A stretch of 64,000 bases of DNA from Neodiprion pinetum (GCF_021155775.2 NC_060235.2:41512701-41576700); one strand, 5' to 3'. Positions 1-11,713 are shown, counted from the first letter of the stretch. The notes: generated by a model not told the origin, from the sequence alone. Program-made: numbers and translations.

Positions 1-35
1 GCAATAATTACATACTATCCGCCGATCCATCCAAC

Positions 36-70
36 GAGAGAGAGAAAGAGAGAAAGAGAGTGAGAGAGAG
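36..70. repeat. GA-rich microsatellite
   Basis: Interrupted (GA)n tract with a few AAAG and GTGA interruptions. It sits in otherwise unique AT-rich sequence with no gene signal next to it. The imperfections suggest an old locus. Confidence 0.9.
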
Positions 71-469
71 GTGGAAAGGGGCCTTATATCCTTCCTCCTT
101 TGGCTCGGCATCCTTTCGCCCGACTCGCCGAGCTTTTTAATACACTTTCGCACGAATCTAATATTTCCCAATATATAAATTACCGGCAATTAAAAGAGCA
201 AAAACTGAATCGCCTATATACCTACCAAGATCAAAGATTACGAAAAAGAAAGGCATGAGATGAGTCGAGTAAGGGAGGATTTAAAAAATAACCGATTTCC
301 GAGATCTAATAATCCGGGATGTGAGGTAAAAAAATCGTATATAACCTCTACTCGCCAATTTAACGGTAATTATAAGCATTTCCTGAATACGCTTTATAGA
401 AAACTGCAGCATGAATTAACAACAATGTTGCCTGAAGTACGGAATCGTCAATGATTCTTCCACTGACAA
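71..469. other. AT-rich stretch with no recognisable feature
   Basis: Mixed AT-rich sequence after the GA tract. A 64-codon open frame (260-454) has no recognisable similarity, no low-complexity bias and no convincing splice sites, and I treat it as chance. I see no repeat and no RNA gene here. Confidence 0.6.
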
Positions 470-760
470 TGAGAAAAACTTGTAATTGTAATTACAATAG
501 GCAGACCTTAACTATATTTCCTTTTTCAATCTAACCGAAAATATAGCTCTAGGAAAAAAGTGAAAATTAGTTTTGTATCTGTGAGAAGAAAATATGGCAT
601 ACGTTATTATTCTTTCCCATCATGGTAATTTGTTCTATATTTTCTAATTAATATCGCGATATTGCAGAACAATGAATTACTGTTTGTGTCTTATGTGAGC
701 TGAAAAAATGCAGCGATCAAATAGAACTAACGTTGTAATAGACAGAAAAAGTATTATTGA
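470..760 (-). mobile_element. Decayed copy of MITE family A (copy A5)
   Basis: This is the most diverged member of the family seen at 8464-8879, 11287-11713, 40141-40543 and 42332-42763. It runs in the same orientation as the 11.3 kb copy. The recognisable core is a 'gaaaatatag-ctctag' block followed by 'gtgaaaattagtttt' and then 'ttattctttcccatcatgg', which matches the 'ctattctttctcattacg' segment of the better copies. Similarity fades after about position 660 and neither terminal repeat is clear. It would be a non-autonomous DNA transposon remnant without coding capacity. The boundaries are approximate. Confidence 0.5.
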
Positions 761-1109
761 AAAATACAATCACGATAAATAATTACTTGTGCCACACTTT
801 GTATCTTGTTATTTCAACAATATCAAGACCACTATAACTATAGCGAATCAAACTTTGTATTTCGTTTTAAAAGAAAAGCCGATTTCCGTAAAATAAGATT
901 CCAAAAATCAGACAGTCCACATCAGTCAAATCCGTGATGCAAAATCTTAGCTAGATTGGAAAGTCAGGCAGCTGACGAAACGTTTTTTGGTTTTCCGTTG
1001 CTCCCGAAGGAAAGTCCGCGCGGTTCACCCTGAGTGAGTATAAAGATTTCGAGCGTAGCGTAATACATATTGGCGTCTGGTTGGAACAATATCTCAGTGG
1101 TGCAGACAT
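761..1109. other. AT-rich unique sequence, nothing recognised
   Basis: No repeat, RNA gene or exon signal seen. The 66-codon frame on the minus strand at 951-1151 looks like chance. Confidence 0.5.
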
Positions 1110-1455
1110 AAATCTTGGCACCACGCACTCACTTGCCCGCCCACGCAACACGCCCCCCCATTAACTTTTTAATCTCTCCCGAGTCCCCGGGTCCTCCGGA
1201 GTGTTCCGAATCACGGTTATACCGCTTCTTCCCAGGGGGAAGGAAGGAAGGCCGGGATGCTGGAGGAGAGAAAGACGGTGCGGCGCAGGTTTCGCCCGCG
1301 AAATCCCCGAGCCTAGTTAGCGCATTGCCCAACCAGACACGCTGTCTGCGTGCGCATCTTGGGACCCCAATTTTCGATTCCCAGGAACCTGGGGGGAGAT
1401 TTCATCGACCGCATGGCTTTCCGGTGATTTTTATTCTTCGCCCCTCGAAAGAATA
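1110..1455. other. GC-rich island
   Basis: Locally GC- and CpG-rich stretch in an AT-rich neighbourhood, with runs such as CCCGCCCACG and CCCCGGGTCC. Overlapping frames exist on both strands (113 codons plus, 67 codons minus), as expected from few stop codons in GC-rich DNA, and neither looks like a known protein. Such blocks in insect genomes can mark promoters or 5' exons, but I see no clear core-promoter motif here. Confidence 0.4.
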
Positions 1456-1862
1456 AACGGTACGAATAATAGGATTCAAAAGCTTAACTGAAGCAAGAAA
1501 AGAAAAGTTTGTCTTACAGGACACTAAGTACTGTTTATTGGGTGGTGTGAAGGTTCTTTAAAATAAAACAAGGGAACCTTGTATATATATGTGTACATGT
1601 AGAGAAAATAGTCAAAACCTTATTCAAGATAGTGCAGAGACTGCGAGAAAAATTTCTAGTTGCGGGTACTGTGTACAGTGATAAATTATTTCCATTCTTA
1701 GTTACAATTGAGAAATATCATGGCTCTGGGTACGAAGTGGAAAATTGCATTTTGAAGACTGAGAAAAATTTAATGTGTCCTTAGTTGTTAGAAAATTGTA
1801 GTTAAATGATTCAAGCTCTTTCATGAATACATTTTTTTTTTAGATGCGATTCACTTGAAATT
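1456..1862. other. AT-rich unique sequence with a short hairpin
   Basis: The only structure noted is a short inverted repeat around 1550-1582 (AAGGTTC paired with GGAACCTT across an AT-rich loop). No gene-like signal. Confidence 0.4.
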
Positions 1863-2085
1863 TTGTGCGTGCGGGCTTTTGGGGTCGTGGATTTCGAGTC
1901 TGAACTCAAAATTCGGAAAATTCAACATGGCGGATCCAACATGGCGGACGTAAATCCGTCAAGTCGTTTGATTTTGATAAAACTTCATATTGCATGGTTT
2001 TTGGGGTCACTGATTACGAATCTGTACTCGAAACTCGAAAATTGAAATTGGTTGATCCAATATGGCGGACAGACAAAAACAACAG
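1863..2085 (+). repeat. Family E tandem dimer (~122-bp unit), copy E1
   Basis: Two diverged units, each with 'tttggggtc', a 'gattncgaatctg' block, then 'ctcgaaaattnaa' and 'gatccaanatggcggac'. The anchor 'tttggggtc' recurs near 1878 and 2000, giving a period near 122 bp. An inverted relative lies at 17935-18165. The 60-codon frame across the first unit (1863-2045) is a consequence of the repeat and not a gene. The repeat class is not known to me. Confidence 0.65.
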
Positions 2086-2560
2086 GAAGAAGAATTGAGA
2101 AAAAATTCTGTAAAATATTTTGGTGTGTATTGAGTTTGTGTGAAAATTGTTATTCGGATTTTCGTGGTAGATTAGCAGATAATGCTTTTTTTTGCGTCGA
2201 AAAGTACGAATTTTGAATTGAAGGGTTAATTTACCCGATTCGTTGTTGTGCCAACATCAAATTGTTGCAATACTAACAAAAAATATAGTAAGATTGACCA
2301 TAACTGAATGAAATAGTATAATATCCTCGATTTCCTGGTTCCAGCTGTAAATCAATTCCTATTTTCTACCCAGAACCCTGTTTCCTTGGCTAGGGTAAAG
2401 AATTAAAACTTTGTCAAGTACTTTGCACCGTAATCATGTACCTAACTAGATATTTTTCTCCGTGTGCTCACAGAGAATTGGCGCCATAATGGTCATCAGA
2501 GGCACGATTACCCGGCTAATGAAATTCGCAATTTTATTAAAATATTGACAAATGAAGATT
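2086..2560. other. Unique sequence, nothing recognised
   Basis: AT-rich sequence without repeats that I can match elsewhere in the window and without exon-like frames. Confidence 0.45.
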
Positions 2561-2795
2561 CATCGGTCCTTCGGAGGTAAGGATCCCCGGGGGCAGTGCT
2601 GGTCCTTCGTCACGGCAAAGTGGGCATCGAGGCGAGGCGAGGCGGGATATAAAACGCTGGTTTTAACCCCGACGCAACGCAAGCCGAGGTTTCGTGTATT
2701 AGCATAAGTGTGCCCGGGCCCAGTCGACCGGAGTGAAGTATGGCCGAGGAGGAGGGGGAGGAGGATGAGGAGGGACGGGCCCGACTTCCCTCGAA
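2561..2795 (+). other. GC-rich block with polypurine GAG/GGA tract
   Basis: A GC-rich stretch containing a short AGGCGAGGCG duplication, a TATA-like word (GATATAAAAC near 2647) and a purine-only GAG/GGA tract at about 2745-2777. A promoter is possible, since a TATA word sits inside GC-rich sequence. No Inr/DPE arrangement or downstream reading frame supports it, so this is kept as a descriptive entry. Confidence 0.35.
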
Positions 2796-4160
2796 TTAGA
2801 GAAAATTATTGAACACCTCGTAAATAGCTCGACGTCACTCGTCGTTCATCGTTATGCGGCTAAGTGGTTGATTGGAGATCGAGTCGCTCAAGTCGTGAAC
2901 TCGAGATCAGGACGACCCGCTAAACCTGCCTCATTACACCTGCGCATCCTCGAATCAAACCAGTGCTATTATGGCCGTGTCCCAATCTGAGCTGTGTTGT
3001 TTCACAGTCAGGGAAAGCTGCAGGTGAAACAGGAATCCAAGAGCATATTTTTCCGTTTCGGAAACGAGGAGAAACTTGGCCCAAGAAAACGAGACGAGTC
3101 TAATGGTGTTCAATTTACCATAAGCAAGCGTGTTTCTCAACGTTGGAAAGTGGTATTCAAGGCAAAGCAAGGATAACGGAAATAAAAATCCAAGTGCGTA
3201 ATAATTTCGCAATATTGTTGCGTTGTTTGGTATTATCTTTGTTTTTTAATTTTTGGTTTTTTCATTCTCGATATTTCAGAATTTTACACATCGTGAACTG
3301 TGTGTTTGTTTTATCGTAGGTACCTAGTTTTAATTTAAGAGCTCGGTAGCGCAGGTATACATGTAAAAACCGACACTCGTCATCGTTCATAAATTATTTC
3401 GACAACATACCTACTTGCTTGTGTATAATAATGCAGAATGCCTCCGCGTGTTCTGATTCGCTGTGCCGCAGAATCGTCCACCGGAAGTGTACGTCGCTAA
3501 CCCGCGTTTCCGCTTCTCAATTCAACGCTCAACCGACACGGACTGATGCAGCGACGTCGAAACGATGCAGCCTGCAACTTGTGTGTGTCTGTGTGTGTGT
3601 GGAATACGTACCTCGGATATGTGGAGGTACTCGTTCAAGAACAAAGAACAAAATCAACGGGTGAGTAGCTCGACTATTATCATCATTTTTCCATTTCTCT
3701 TACTGCGAGAAACTAGTTGATGAAGTGATGTTGACTATGAGAAGTCAGAAAATGTTGGACAATGGATATACATTATCACTTTATTGAAGCCATGACTTTT
3801 TCTCGAAATGAACAACGAAAAGAAATGGATTCATACGTTTCTGACGAACTGCTGCCAACTTTTGACGAATCCATGATGGTGACAGTGTACAGTTGTTAAC
3901 GATTCTCATGTAATGGTGTAATGGTGTGATGACAAAAAACAGATCTGATGTTACACTCGGCAGAAAACATAGTGTCGACATCTACACTGACATAGAATAG
4001 TCGTTTCCCATGACTACTGAAAGTTACCACAACCGTGATCGTTTCGCCATAATTTCGTAGCTACTTCTAACGAATCGATATTTTTCTCCGTGAAGGCGGA
4101 TGATCAGGTACTCGAGATAGAATTGGTTTTATCTTCGAGCACCTAGCCATCCCAAGAGCG
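2796..4160. other. Unique sequence with a short TG repeat
   Basis: Mostly non-descript sequence. It includes an interrupted (TG)n tract at 3581-3601. Overlapping plus and minus frames around 2955-3212 come from a short internal duplication of an 'aatccaag' word. None looks coding. Confidence 0.45.
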
Positions 4161-4565
4161 GATGGTATATAAGATTTTAACGAGAATCTGGTATACGGCA
4201 AGCGGGTGAGGAGCTGTTGGCGAGGCGAGAAGGAGGCTCTTTGGTTCTTGAGCTGGGGGCCCCTGGCGGGTTAAGGTCCCTAAGTTCTGGATCTTCCGCC
4301 CTCCTCCCACTCGGGGCAAACCCCATCATTATCGACAATTTATCAATAGCCAATAATATTATATTAAAAGAGTTGGGCTCGGTTCGAGGGTCTGGCTGCA
4401 CTGCAGGCCTCACTCCTCGGCGTGGAAGATCCCTTTTTCGGGTAGCCGAACTCGGCCGTACTCCGCATCTCATGATTGAACGTAGGTGTGCAACGCATGC
4501 ATGGACCGCCATTACACCAATACCATGCTTGGCTTCAAGTTCCTCCAGCGGAGTGAGAAACCCTT

Positions 4566-4566
<1 letters not shown>
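4161..4566. other. GC-rich block
   Basis: GC-rich sequence with long overlapping frames on both strands (129 codons plus, 151 codons minus). The minus-strand frame begins in the adjacent CT microsatellite, which translates as an Arg-Glu repeat. That argues for open frames by composition and not for a gene. A TATATAAG word lies at about 4168, just upstream. Confidence 0.35.

Positions 4567-4601
<35 letters not shown>
4567..4601. repeat. (CT)n microsatellite
   Basis: About 35 bp of nearly uninterrupted CT dinucleotides, preceded by CTTT units. A long pure tract like this is probably length-polymorphic. Confidence 0.95.
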
Positions 4602-4604
<3 letters not shown>

Positions 4605-6221
4605 AGGAACGAACGGCACCTCGTATAAACACTCCAGTGCTATATTTATGTCGTCGTGATCATAATGTTTATGCTCAACTGAGATTCTTCTAATACGATT
4701 AAAAGTGGGAGGACGGCGAGAGAACTTGGACGTATTGGTCGTTGTTGTTATGCGGTGCTGCGCTATTGGATGCGAAGAAGTTTATCACGGCTCCCAACCA
4801 AAGGCCAACGGGGTTACGTATCCCACTTTTATCCACTGCACGCGCTCATCCTTATCCCAACACTACGCTTTCTCACCTCTCACATGCGTGCCGGCTGCAG
4901 TCCAATCAGCTCTCTTCAGAGGTCACGGTCCATCGTCGCCTCCGGATTTCCGGATCCTCTCTCAAGACCGACTATTTCTCGTCTTGATCCAGCCCAGACT
5001 CGAGGGATCCGTCATCATGTAATTCGGTGCTCCGAGACTTCCAAGGATTTAAAGTACTCCAATCAGTGACTTCTGGTCGCAACAGCCATCGAGGTTTGTT
5101 ACAATTTTCTTTTTTCCACGAGAGCGAGAGCTGGTCATTTGAAAAGACGTCCAAGTCCCTGAAACGAATGCCGTCTCAAAAAACCGCTGGATAAGGATCA
5201 TGAGCATTGAGCATATTCCCCGACAATTCGAGTTTCGACCGTTCCTCCATTTCAGCAGTATAATTTATGGGTTCATCAGCAGCGGCGAATGAGCGGGTAT
5301 TACAGCATTAGCGTGATTCCGCGCGTTTATTACGCTGCAGGAGGAATAATACATCAAGCCTACTTACCACAGGCAGTCGTTTGGTGTTAGTGTGGCTGGG
5401 TGGGTGGGTGCAGGCTACCGTAGACCCAATGCGAAGAGCAGAGAGTGGATGCGGTCACGGCGATGTGGCCACAGTTTGCACCGCTGTAGGAGGTCATCGG
5501 CAACATGGCGTCGGATAATAGACGGAAGCTTCTTTCGCCGCGGCGACGACCGGACGTGAAGAACGGGGGAGAGAAAATGGGCGGGAAGCTTTTCCGTTTT
5601 CACATCAACTGTTGATCGTCAATCGCGTTACGGATTCCGAACCGATCGTTGATCGTGAATTCCTGATTCCTGAACGCGGTGTGCACGGCGAGAATTGACT
5701 TCCAACAAATTCCGCTCTGCTCTCGAGCACCGCTTAGCACAATGCTACTTCGCGTTGTACAAAACTCCTATGCTAATCACCGACACGGCGTCTGGTCCCG
5801 CGATTTACCGACTTTCACAAACCTCTTCTGCATACACGCGGGTACAGGTAGATCCGAAACAATAATTTATTATTGAATGAACGACGACGTGCAGGAGAAA
5901 CTTCGAGTACTGTCGGCATTCGACACGCCGGGATAACGTGCCGTTTTATCCCGATTGCAGAAATGCTCCATCCAAGCATGTCATCTTTAATCTAGGTCGT
6001 TGGTCCTCGTGTATATCAGACAACTCTAACGCATTTCGAGGATTCTGTCTGTAGCAGCCCGTGTATTTTTCATCATCGGTATAAGCACTGGCTTCTGGTA
6101 AAAAATATGGTTGACACTGTCGTCAACCTTCTGCGTGTAAGGTCTTGATAAACCATTAAAGACGTCATCGAGTCCATGAGATAGGTGAACAGTACCATGC
6201 TTTGGGTAAGTCGAACTACTA
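4602..6221. other. Unique sequence, no gene recognised
   Basis: Moderately GC-rich at 4700-5050, with several overlapping short frames and none recognisable. A G-run cluster at about 5397-5410 (three GGGT units in a row) could form a weak G-quadruplex. A 7-bp-stem hairpin (GGTTGAC/GTCAACC) lies near 6108. No repeat relative was found elsewhere in the window. Confidence 0.4.
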
Positions 6222-6892
6222 GTGAGGGTTTTTCAAACATCGAATTTTTTTTTCATTTTCGTTGTTTACATAGATTCAAGTATATACACAGAAAATTTCA
6301 TGTCGATCCGACAAATATTTTCATTGCAAAGACGCCTCGTAGCGTTTCGAAGTGCTTATGAAACCTTGAAAACATTTTTCTCAAAATAATGTTTTTGAAG
6401 TCGGTGAGTAAGATTGTTCGGAAACGGCTAAACCGATCAGTCTCAAATTTTTACACAAGCTTTATGAATGTATTTTTTAGTCCTTGATCGAAGGGCTTTT
6501 CTCACCGATAAATATTTTCCATTTTATAAATAAATTGAGGTGAAAATTTGTGTGGAAAATTGATTTTTTTTTAGCATCCAGCGTTGTGTTAACAATTAAC
6601 ATTTTGCTTATTCCTTCGATTAATGACCAAATAATATCACATATTAACTAAATCTTTTTTGTTTTTTCATTTTGGATGATCCAATTCAGTGATATCTTGT
6701 TCGCTACAAGATGCATTTTTTTAGAGACGCTCATCATTATTTTTACAAATAAAGAATATCAGAATGAAGTTCAATGTTACCGCAACATGTATATAAATTT
6801 TAATATTAATAAATTGAAATGTCTCTTCGTGAGAAATACATGAAAAATTGCTGTTTTCGGCCTCCAGTCTGGTTATAATCCCTCAAACAATC
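6222..6892 (+). mobile_element. Non-autonomous DNA transposon, family B copy B1
   Basis: A 0.67-kb block that matches, in inverted orientation, 57652-58384. Long shared stretches include 'tatacacagaaaatttca/ta', 'gatccgacaaatatt', 'gatcagtctcaaat', 'acacaagctttatgaat', 'agtccttgatcgaagg' and 'gataaatattttcc'. The ends are short inverted repeats: TGAGGGTT on the left and AATCCCTCA on the right. No transposase frame is present, so it is MITE-like. The superfamily is not determined. The AAGGGTT-type ends, with a TTAA next to one end of the other copy, would suit a TTAA-targeting superfamily, but that is speculative. Confidence 0.75.
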
Positions 6893-8279
6893 GCGCAGGC
6901 ACCAAACCTGGTATTCTTCCGCCAATAGATCTGCGGTAAAGATTTGAAGCATTGAGAGAATTGTTCGTTATTTCTCGTCCATTTGCGACGTTCCTCGAAA
7001 ATCTGAGAGGCGATTTTCAAGCTTACAATCACATCCGCGAAGGAATGACACGTACTCTGTAAGTGTACAACACGGGTTAAATCGAAAGAGAGAGGTGAAG
7101 AGCTGATTACGAGGTAGGCAAGGTGGTGATCGGTAGGTTACACCGTTTGCCGGTTGAAGAGGAGCCAGCTCGATATAAAAATGAGTCAGTTAACTCTCAG
7201 CGGCACGCCTCGACAGTATTCGAGTCATTACTACGATATTTACCGATGCCTTAAACCGTTCCTGAACTCCCTCTAAGCGAGCCAGTTTATGCAAAGATGG
7301 CTTCTCGCGGCTTTTAATCTCGGGGATAAAGTGTTTGCTCAACCGAAGATTTTCATACGCTCCTCGCGACGTGCAATTCTCATCCTCGCTTCGCGTTCAC
7401 CTTTTACGATCCAAACCCCATCGCGGGGTTGACTGTCGATTTGCGTTACACCGTCGACTGCCTTCGTTTTCCATAACTCGATGGGGGTATAAGAAGAGGG
7501 CGTTGACTTTTACGCAGGAAAAAATTACGAGGCTCTTTTAGCGTTCCTTCTTGTTTCGTGTACGGTTTTTTGCGTTCGCTTTGCGTTCGTCCTTCTCCTC
7601 GCTCCTGCATGCGGATCTTCTTCGGAGAGTGTGAGGAAATAATTTTTATCACCTCTTCGCGAAACGTTCCGGAGCGTGGATATTTCAATTCAACGATTGC
7701 TTTGCGCACCCCGGCTGGAATGAAGCGTTTAAGAAAATTACTGTAATTGGTCGGGTAGTCCATACCTATACCGACGGTGAATTTATTACCCCATGAAGAA
7801 TCTCTAGTATGAGCTTGGTTAAATTATCCTATGGACAGATTTTAGCGCCGCCGCCGTCGTTACTAGCAACGCGTGAAGGAAGATGTAAATAACGATTATT
7901 AACCACCAGCTGAAAGACTTGCGTAAGAATATAATGAAAGCTGAACAATGCGTCGGCAATTACCTTCTACCAGCGAATACACACCTACCTATCCGCAATA
8001 TAAATAAATCATTATGCACCAGTAGTTAAATTCCAGGAATACATAATGATGCACTTGAAGAAGCCGACGCGTTGCGTGCGTAACGTAGGATGCAATATCA
8101 CGCTGTTGGTGGAAATAAAAATTTAAGAATACGAATTTTTTAACACCGCAAACGTTTGTCTTAAAGTCGACAGTCGATGTCACGCTTCTTACTCATGTCG
8201 CAAATTCACCGAAATTTTATGAAAAGCGAATTAAATTGTAGAGATTCTTAAATTTGAGATCCTCACACCCAGAGAAGTG
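6893..8279. other. Unique sequence, no gene recognised
   Basis: Contains a TATA-like word at about 7174 (GATATAAAAATG), followed by a short GC-richer segment and frames on both strands at 7335-7763, none recognisable. No repeat matches found. Confidence 0.4.
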
Positions 8280-8463
8280 AGTTTATTTATTGTTAAAAAA
8301 CCTACATTTGGATATGGCAAAGTAAATCTTAGTTGAGCCAAATAATGATCGATATAGAAATATGATAATAGTCAACAAATCATATTTGCTCGAAGTAAAA
8401 TTTGATAATAATAACGAAAAATTTATTCTACCATATTCAAATGAAATAAAAAATAAATAGTGT
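8280..8463. repeat. Small foldback (~180 bp imperfect palindrome)
   Basis: Left arm 'atttggatatggcaaagtaa' (about 8306) pairs with the complement of 'ttctaccatattcaaat' (about 8427). The centre holds a perfect 9-bp stem (AAATATGAT/ATCATATTT) around 8358-8390. It abuts the left end of MITE A1 directly. It may be a separate small hairpin element into or beside which A1 inserted. Confidence 0.5.
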
Positions 8464-8879
8464 CATTGAGAAAAATTTCATTTGTACAGTGACTAGAAAA
8501 ATTGAGTAAAACAGGTATCGTTGAGAATACTGTTTGAATATTGTTGGAATTACGAAAAACGAGGTACGCCTAACCATTTTGCGCTATCGTCGATCCTTTT
8601 TTGGTTATTGCAACGCAAAATCAGTTTGTTCGGTTTACTCTACTTTTTTAGTTAAGCGTCAGTTTATCGTTGCACAAGCATTAAATTTTCGCAACAGTTA
8701 CAAGAAAATACAGCAACAGTGATCGTAATGAGAAAGAATAGTAACGAATACCAGACTTTCCGGTAACAGCTATAAAACTAATTTTCATATTGTACCTAGA
8801 ACCGTATTTTTCGATTCCGGTAAAAAATGAAAATAGTTGAAGACCGAGCGGTAACCGGAACTAAAAATTTCTCTCAGTG
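8464..8879 (+). mobile_element. MITE family A, copy A1
   Basis: A 416-bp element with terminal inverted repeats: CATTGAGAAAAATTTCA on the left and AAAATTTCTCTCAGTG on the right. Internal landmarks shared with other copies are 'ctagaaaaattgagta', 'tattgttggaattacg', 'aaaaacgaggtacgc', 'accattttgcgc', 'gcaacgcaaaatcag', 'ctacttttttagtta', 'gtgatcgtaatgagaaa', 'ctttccggtaac' and 'gagcggtaaccgg'. It has no transposase-length frame; the 62- and 63-codon frames inside it are incidental. It is a non-autonomous cut-and-paste DNA element. The superfamily cannot be assigned from the visible ends. Confidence 0.85.
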
Positions 8880-11286
8880 CACATCGAAGCGGCTTACAAC
8901 TTGCGAAATAAATTGCACAATCCTAGTCGAAGACGAGGAAGTTTTTGCGACCGTTTTCCCGATTCTCGTCACACCGCAGACCCCGATTATTTTTCATTTT
9001 GCAAGATGTGAAACATGAAAAATAAAAAAAATAAAAATAAAAAAATGAATAAAATAAAGCGTTTAATTAACTCGAGCAGCTAAGTAGCAGGTTATAAATA
9101 AGGCGGATAGGAAAATCCGGGGGCCGTAATCCCGGGCAGAAACGTGAGCCTGCGTTGCATTGGGGTGAGGAAAGAGTAGCGAACGGGGTGAATTACGGCT
9201 TAACGAGAAGTTTGCGTGAGCCGGAGGAATCGCCCTGGCAATGCTGTGCTCCGGTGGAACTTGCCAAGTCGAGGGATGATGCTCACTGGGTCGGTCAGCT
9301 CGTGCGTGTTACCAACACATTGCAGTAAAGTGGGACGTTTTGATTGGTAAGTTGTCATTTTATCCCGGATGGATCCATCATTCATCGTCGCTCGTCGCGA
9401 CGAATTCGTTCGGCAATTATGTTACTAGATGCATAAATTCGGGGCGAATTAAATCGCACTTATATATATATATATATATGTGCAATGTAAAAAGAAATGC
9501 GCTAAGGCTGATTGCTTGAAAGGGAGAATCAATCTTAAGGGTGAACGATGGTGAACGCGAACAAAGCGACACCTTTTATTTGTTCATGCGATCTCTGGAA
9601 AGGATTGTTCGGAAGAGAATGAACTGAAAATCATTGTAACCGGATAAATATTGTTACAAAGGGTGAAATCACCCGTTTTACACCCTTTTCAAAGATCCCG
9701 TAGTCATCATAGAAGAAAGAAGTTTATGTACGTCTTATGTCTTAAAATGAATAAGGTTGCTGCGTCAACCAGCATTATTGTAAAAACAGTCCTGTTTCAG
9801 ACTTTAAACCGAAAACACGTACTCTGCTATTGAAGCTTTTCCTCAACATTTTATTTTCGCCTTTAATTGATTCTCTGAATAAGCTTGCGAACCCATTAAT
9901 TTGTTCTTAACTCGAAACGTTACAATATATTGCAGAATTCAATAACGTCGAAGGTTCGAATTACAAAATCTCTTCTAAAATCGACATCATTGTACAAAGA
10001 GGCGAGTAAGGTTGTCGGAAATTTTCCAGTTTTCTGGAACAGTGTTCGTCTAACTTATGAGTTAGACGCTCCGACCGATTCGTCCTTTAACCCGGTTTCG
10101 AGGCGCCGCGTCGGTTATTCGGAAAAGAATAAAATTTCTTTCCGCATGAAGCAAATAATACCTGCGGAGTCGTAAAGCGTCTCGGTATTGGAAGGGGCGG
10201 TTTTTACGGTCGAAGAATAGTCGCGGGAGCGTGAAAATGTTAGGGGGTGTGGGACGGGTGAAAAGCGGAACGAGGTGACATAAAAAGCGCTGAGCGCAAG
10301 CCAACGCGCCTTGCAGCCTTTTAAACGCGGTGCAGCATTGTTTTTCGGTGTTTCCACTGATAGAAAAAGGTGTCTCATGGTTTCTCTACGGGTTATAAAA
10401 CGGCGGGGAACTCCGAGAAGGCAAAGTGTAACTTGGCGCTCGCGGTTATTCGGACAACGATGCCGCACCCCTTAAATCACCCTTACCTGGTTCAGCCCTT
10501 TGTCGTCTACTACGGGACGAGGGAAAAAATGTCGCAAGAAGAGAAGAAAAAAAAAAAAAAGGAGAATAATAGCGGGGGAAAATGGAAAAGGCGAGTTTTT
10601 ACGAGCCTGGGAGGTTCTTCAAAGAGGAAGAGGGAAGTGTTACCGAAAGAGACAATGCGGGTCTAATTGAAAAGGATGCGACACGTGCATCGAGTCGAGT
10701 GCAATTTTTCTTTCGACTCGTATTTTTCTTCACCGCTACTCGCGCTGCTTCACTCTATTTTCGTTTTTAATCCCGTTTATACGCCACTTTCTTCGAAATT
10801 TTGTTTTTGCAGTACCTCGAAATCTGCGGTGAATTCCGCAAGTCAACCGTTTCGAAAACCCGCCGCCGTGGATTCGCACGGTTTTTTACCCTCCTTGATC
10901 CTTTTGTCTTGAACCGAAAGAAAAATATATCGTTCTACGGAAAATCCCTTATCTCTTCGAGTCATCGCGGTGAATTGCAGAGGAGCGAGAAGAAAAGTAT
11001 TTGCAACGCTTTGTGCAATTCTTAACGACAGTATAATCAGCTGCTAGAATCTTTTTCTAGTTTCTTCTTCTTCTTTTTTTTTTTTCTAATGTATTCTGTG
11101 TAATTTTTGCTATCCTTTTGGAAACAGATTCATTAATGATTTCCACGTTTTTTCTTCCGAATAAAACGAACTATCGTTTATCCAAAATTATACGTTTAAA
11201 AAATTTTCAAACGATTTTAAACGCAGCTTTTGTTTTCAATTCCAGTTTATCCAAATTTTGTATTCTCAAACAGATCTTCACTGATT
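8880..11286. other. Mostly unique sequence with small hairpins
   Basis: Holds a (TA)n tract at 9461-9480 and a nested hairpin at 9658-9688 (AAAGGGTG/CACCCTTT enclosing GGGTGAAATCACCC). A perfect 8-bp-stem hairpin at about 10049-10068 pairs GTCTAACT with AGTTAGAC. Overlapping frames on both strands at 9930-10912 have no recognisable product. A T-rich run lies at 11067-11085. Confidence 0.45.
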
Positions 11287-11713
11287 GTGAGAGAAATTTT
11301 TAGTTCCGGTTACCGCTCGGTCCTTGACTATTTTCATTTTTTACCACAATCGAAAAATATAGTTCTAGATAGAAAAATGAAAATTAGTTTTCTGGCTGTT
11401 ACCGGAAAGTCCGGTATCCGTTGCTATTCTTTCTCATTACGATCACTGTTGCTATACCTTCTCGCAACTGTTGCAAAAATTTAATGCTCGTGCAACAATA
11501 AATTGACGTTAAAGCCTTGTTTAGCTAAAAAAGTAGAGTAAACCTCAAAAACTGATTTTGCGTTGCAATTAACAAAAAAGGATCGACGATAGCGCAAAAT
11601 CGTTACGCGTACCTCGTTTTTCGTAATTCAAACAATATTCAAACAGTTTTCTCAACGATACCTGTTTTACTCAATTTTTCTAGTTACTTTAACGAATGAA
11701 ATTTTTCTCAGTG
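11287..11713 (-). mobile_element. MITE family A, copy A2
   Basis: A 427-bp copy in reverse orientation. Left edge GTGAGAGAAATTTTTAG and 'ggttaccgctcggtcc'; right edge 'gaaatttttctcagtg'. The whole order of internal landmarks matches A1 in reverse complement. The left terminal repeat is damaged by a few extra bases ('cactgattgtgagag'). The 84-codon frame overlapping it is incidental. Confidence 0.85.

Noticed and set aside
1060..1120. tRNA-like A-box (ATCTCAGTGG)
   Set aside because: No matching B-box (GGTTCGANTCC) at a suitable distance and no cloverleaf arms.
4177..4632. 151-codon minus-strand frame as a gene
   Set aside because: It starts in the CT microsatellite (Arg-Glu repeat) and continues through a GC-rich block that is also open on the plus strand. 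No domain or splice support.
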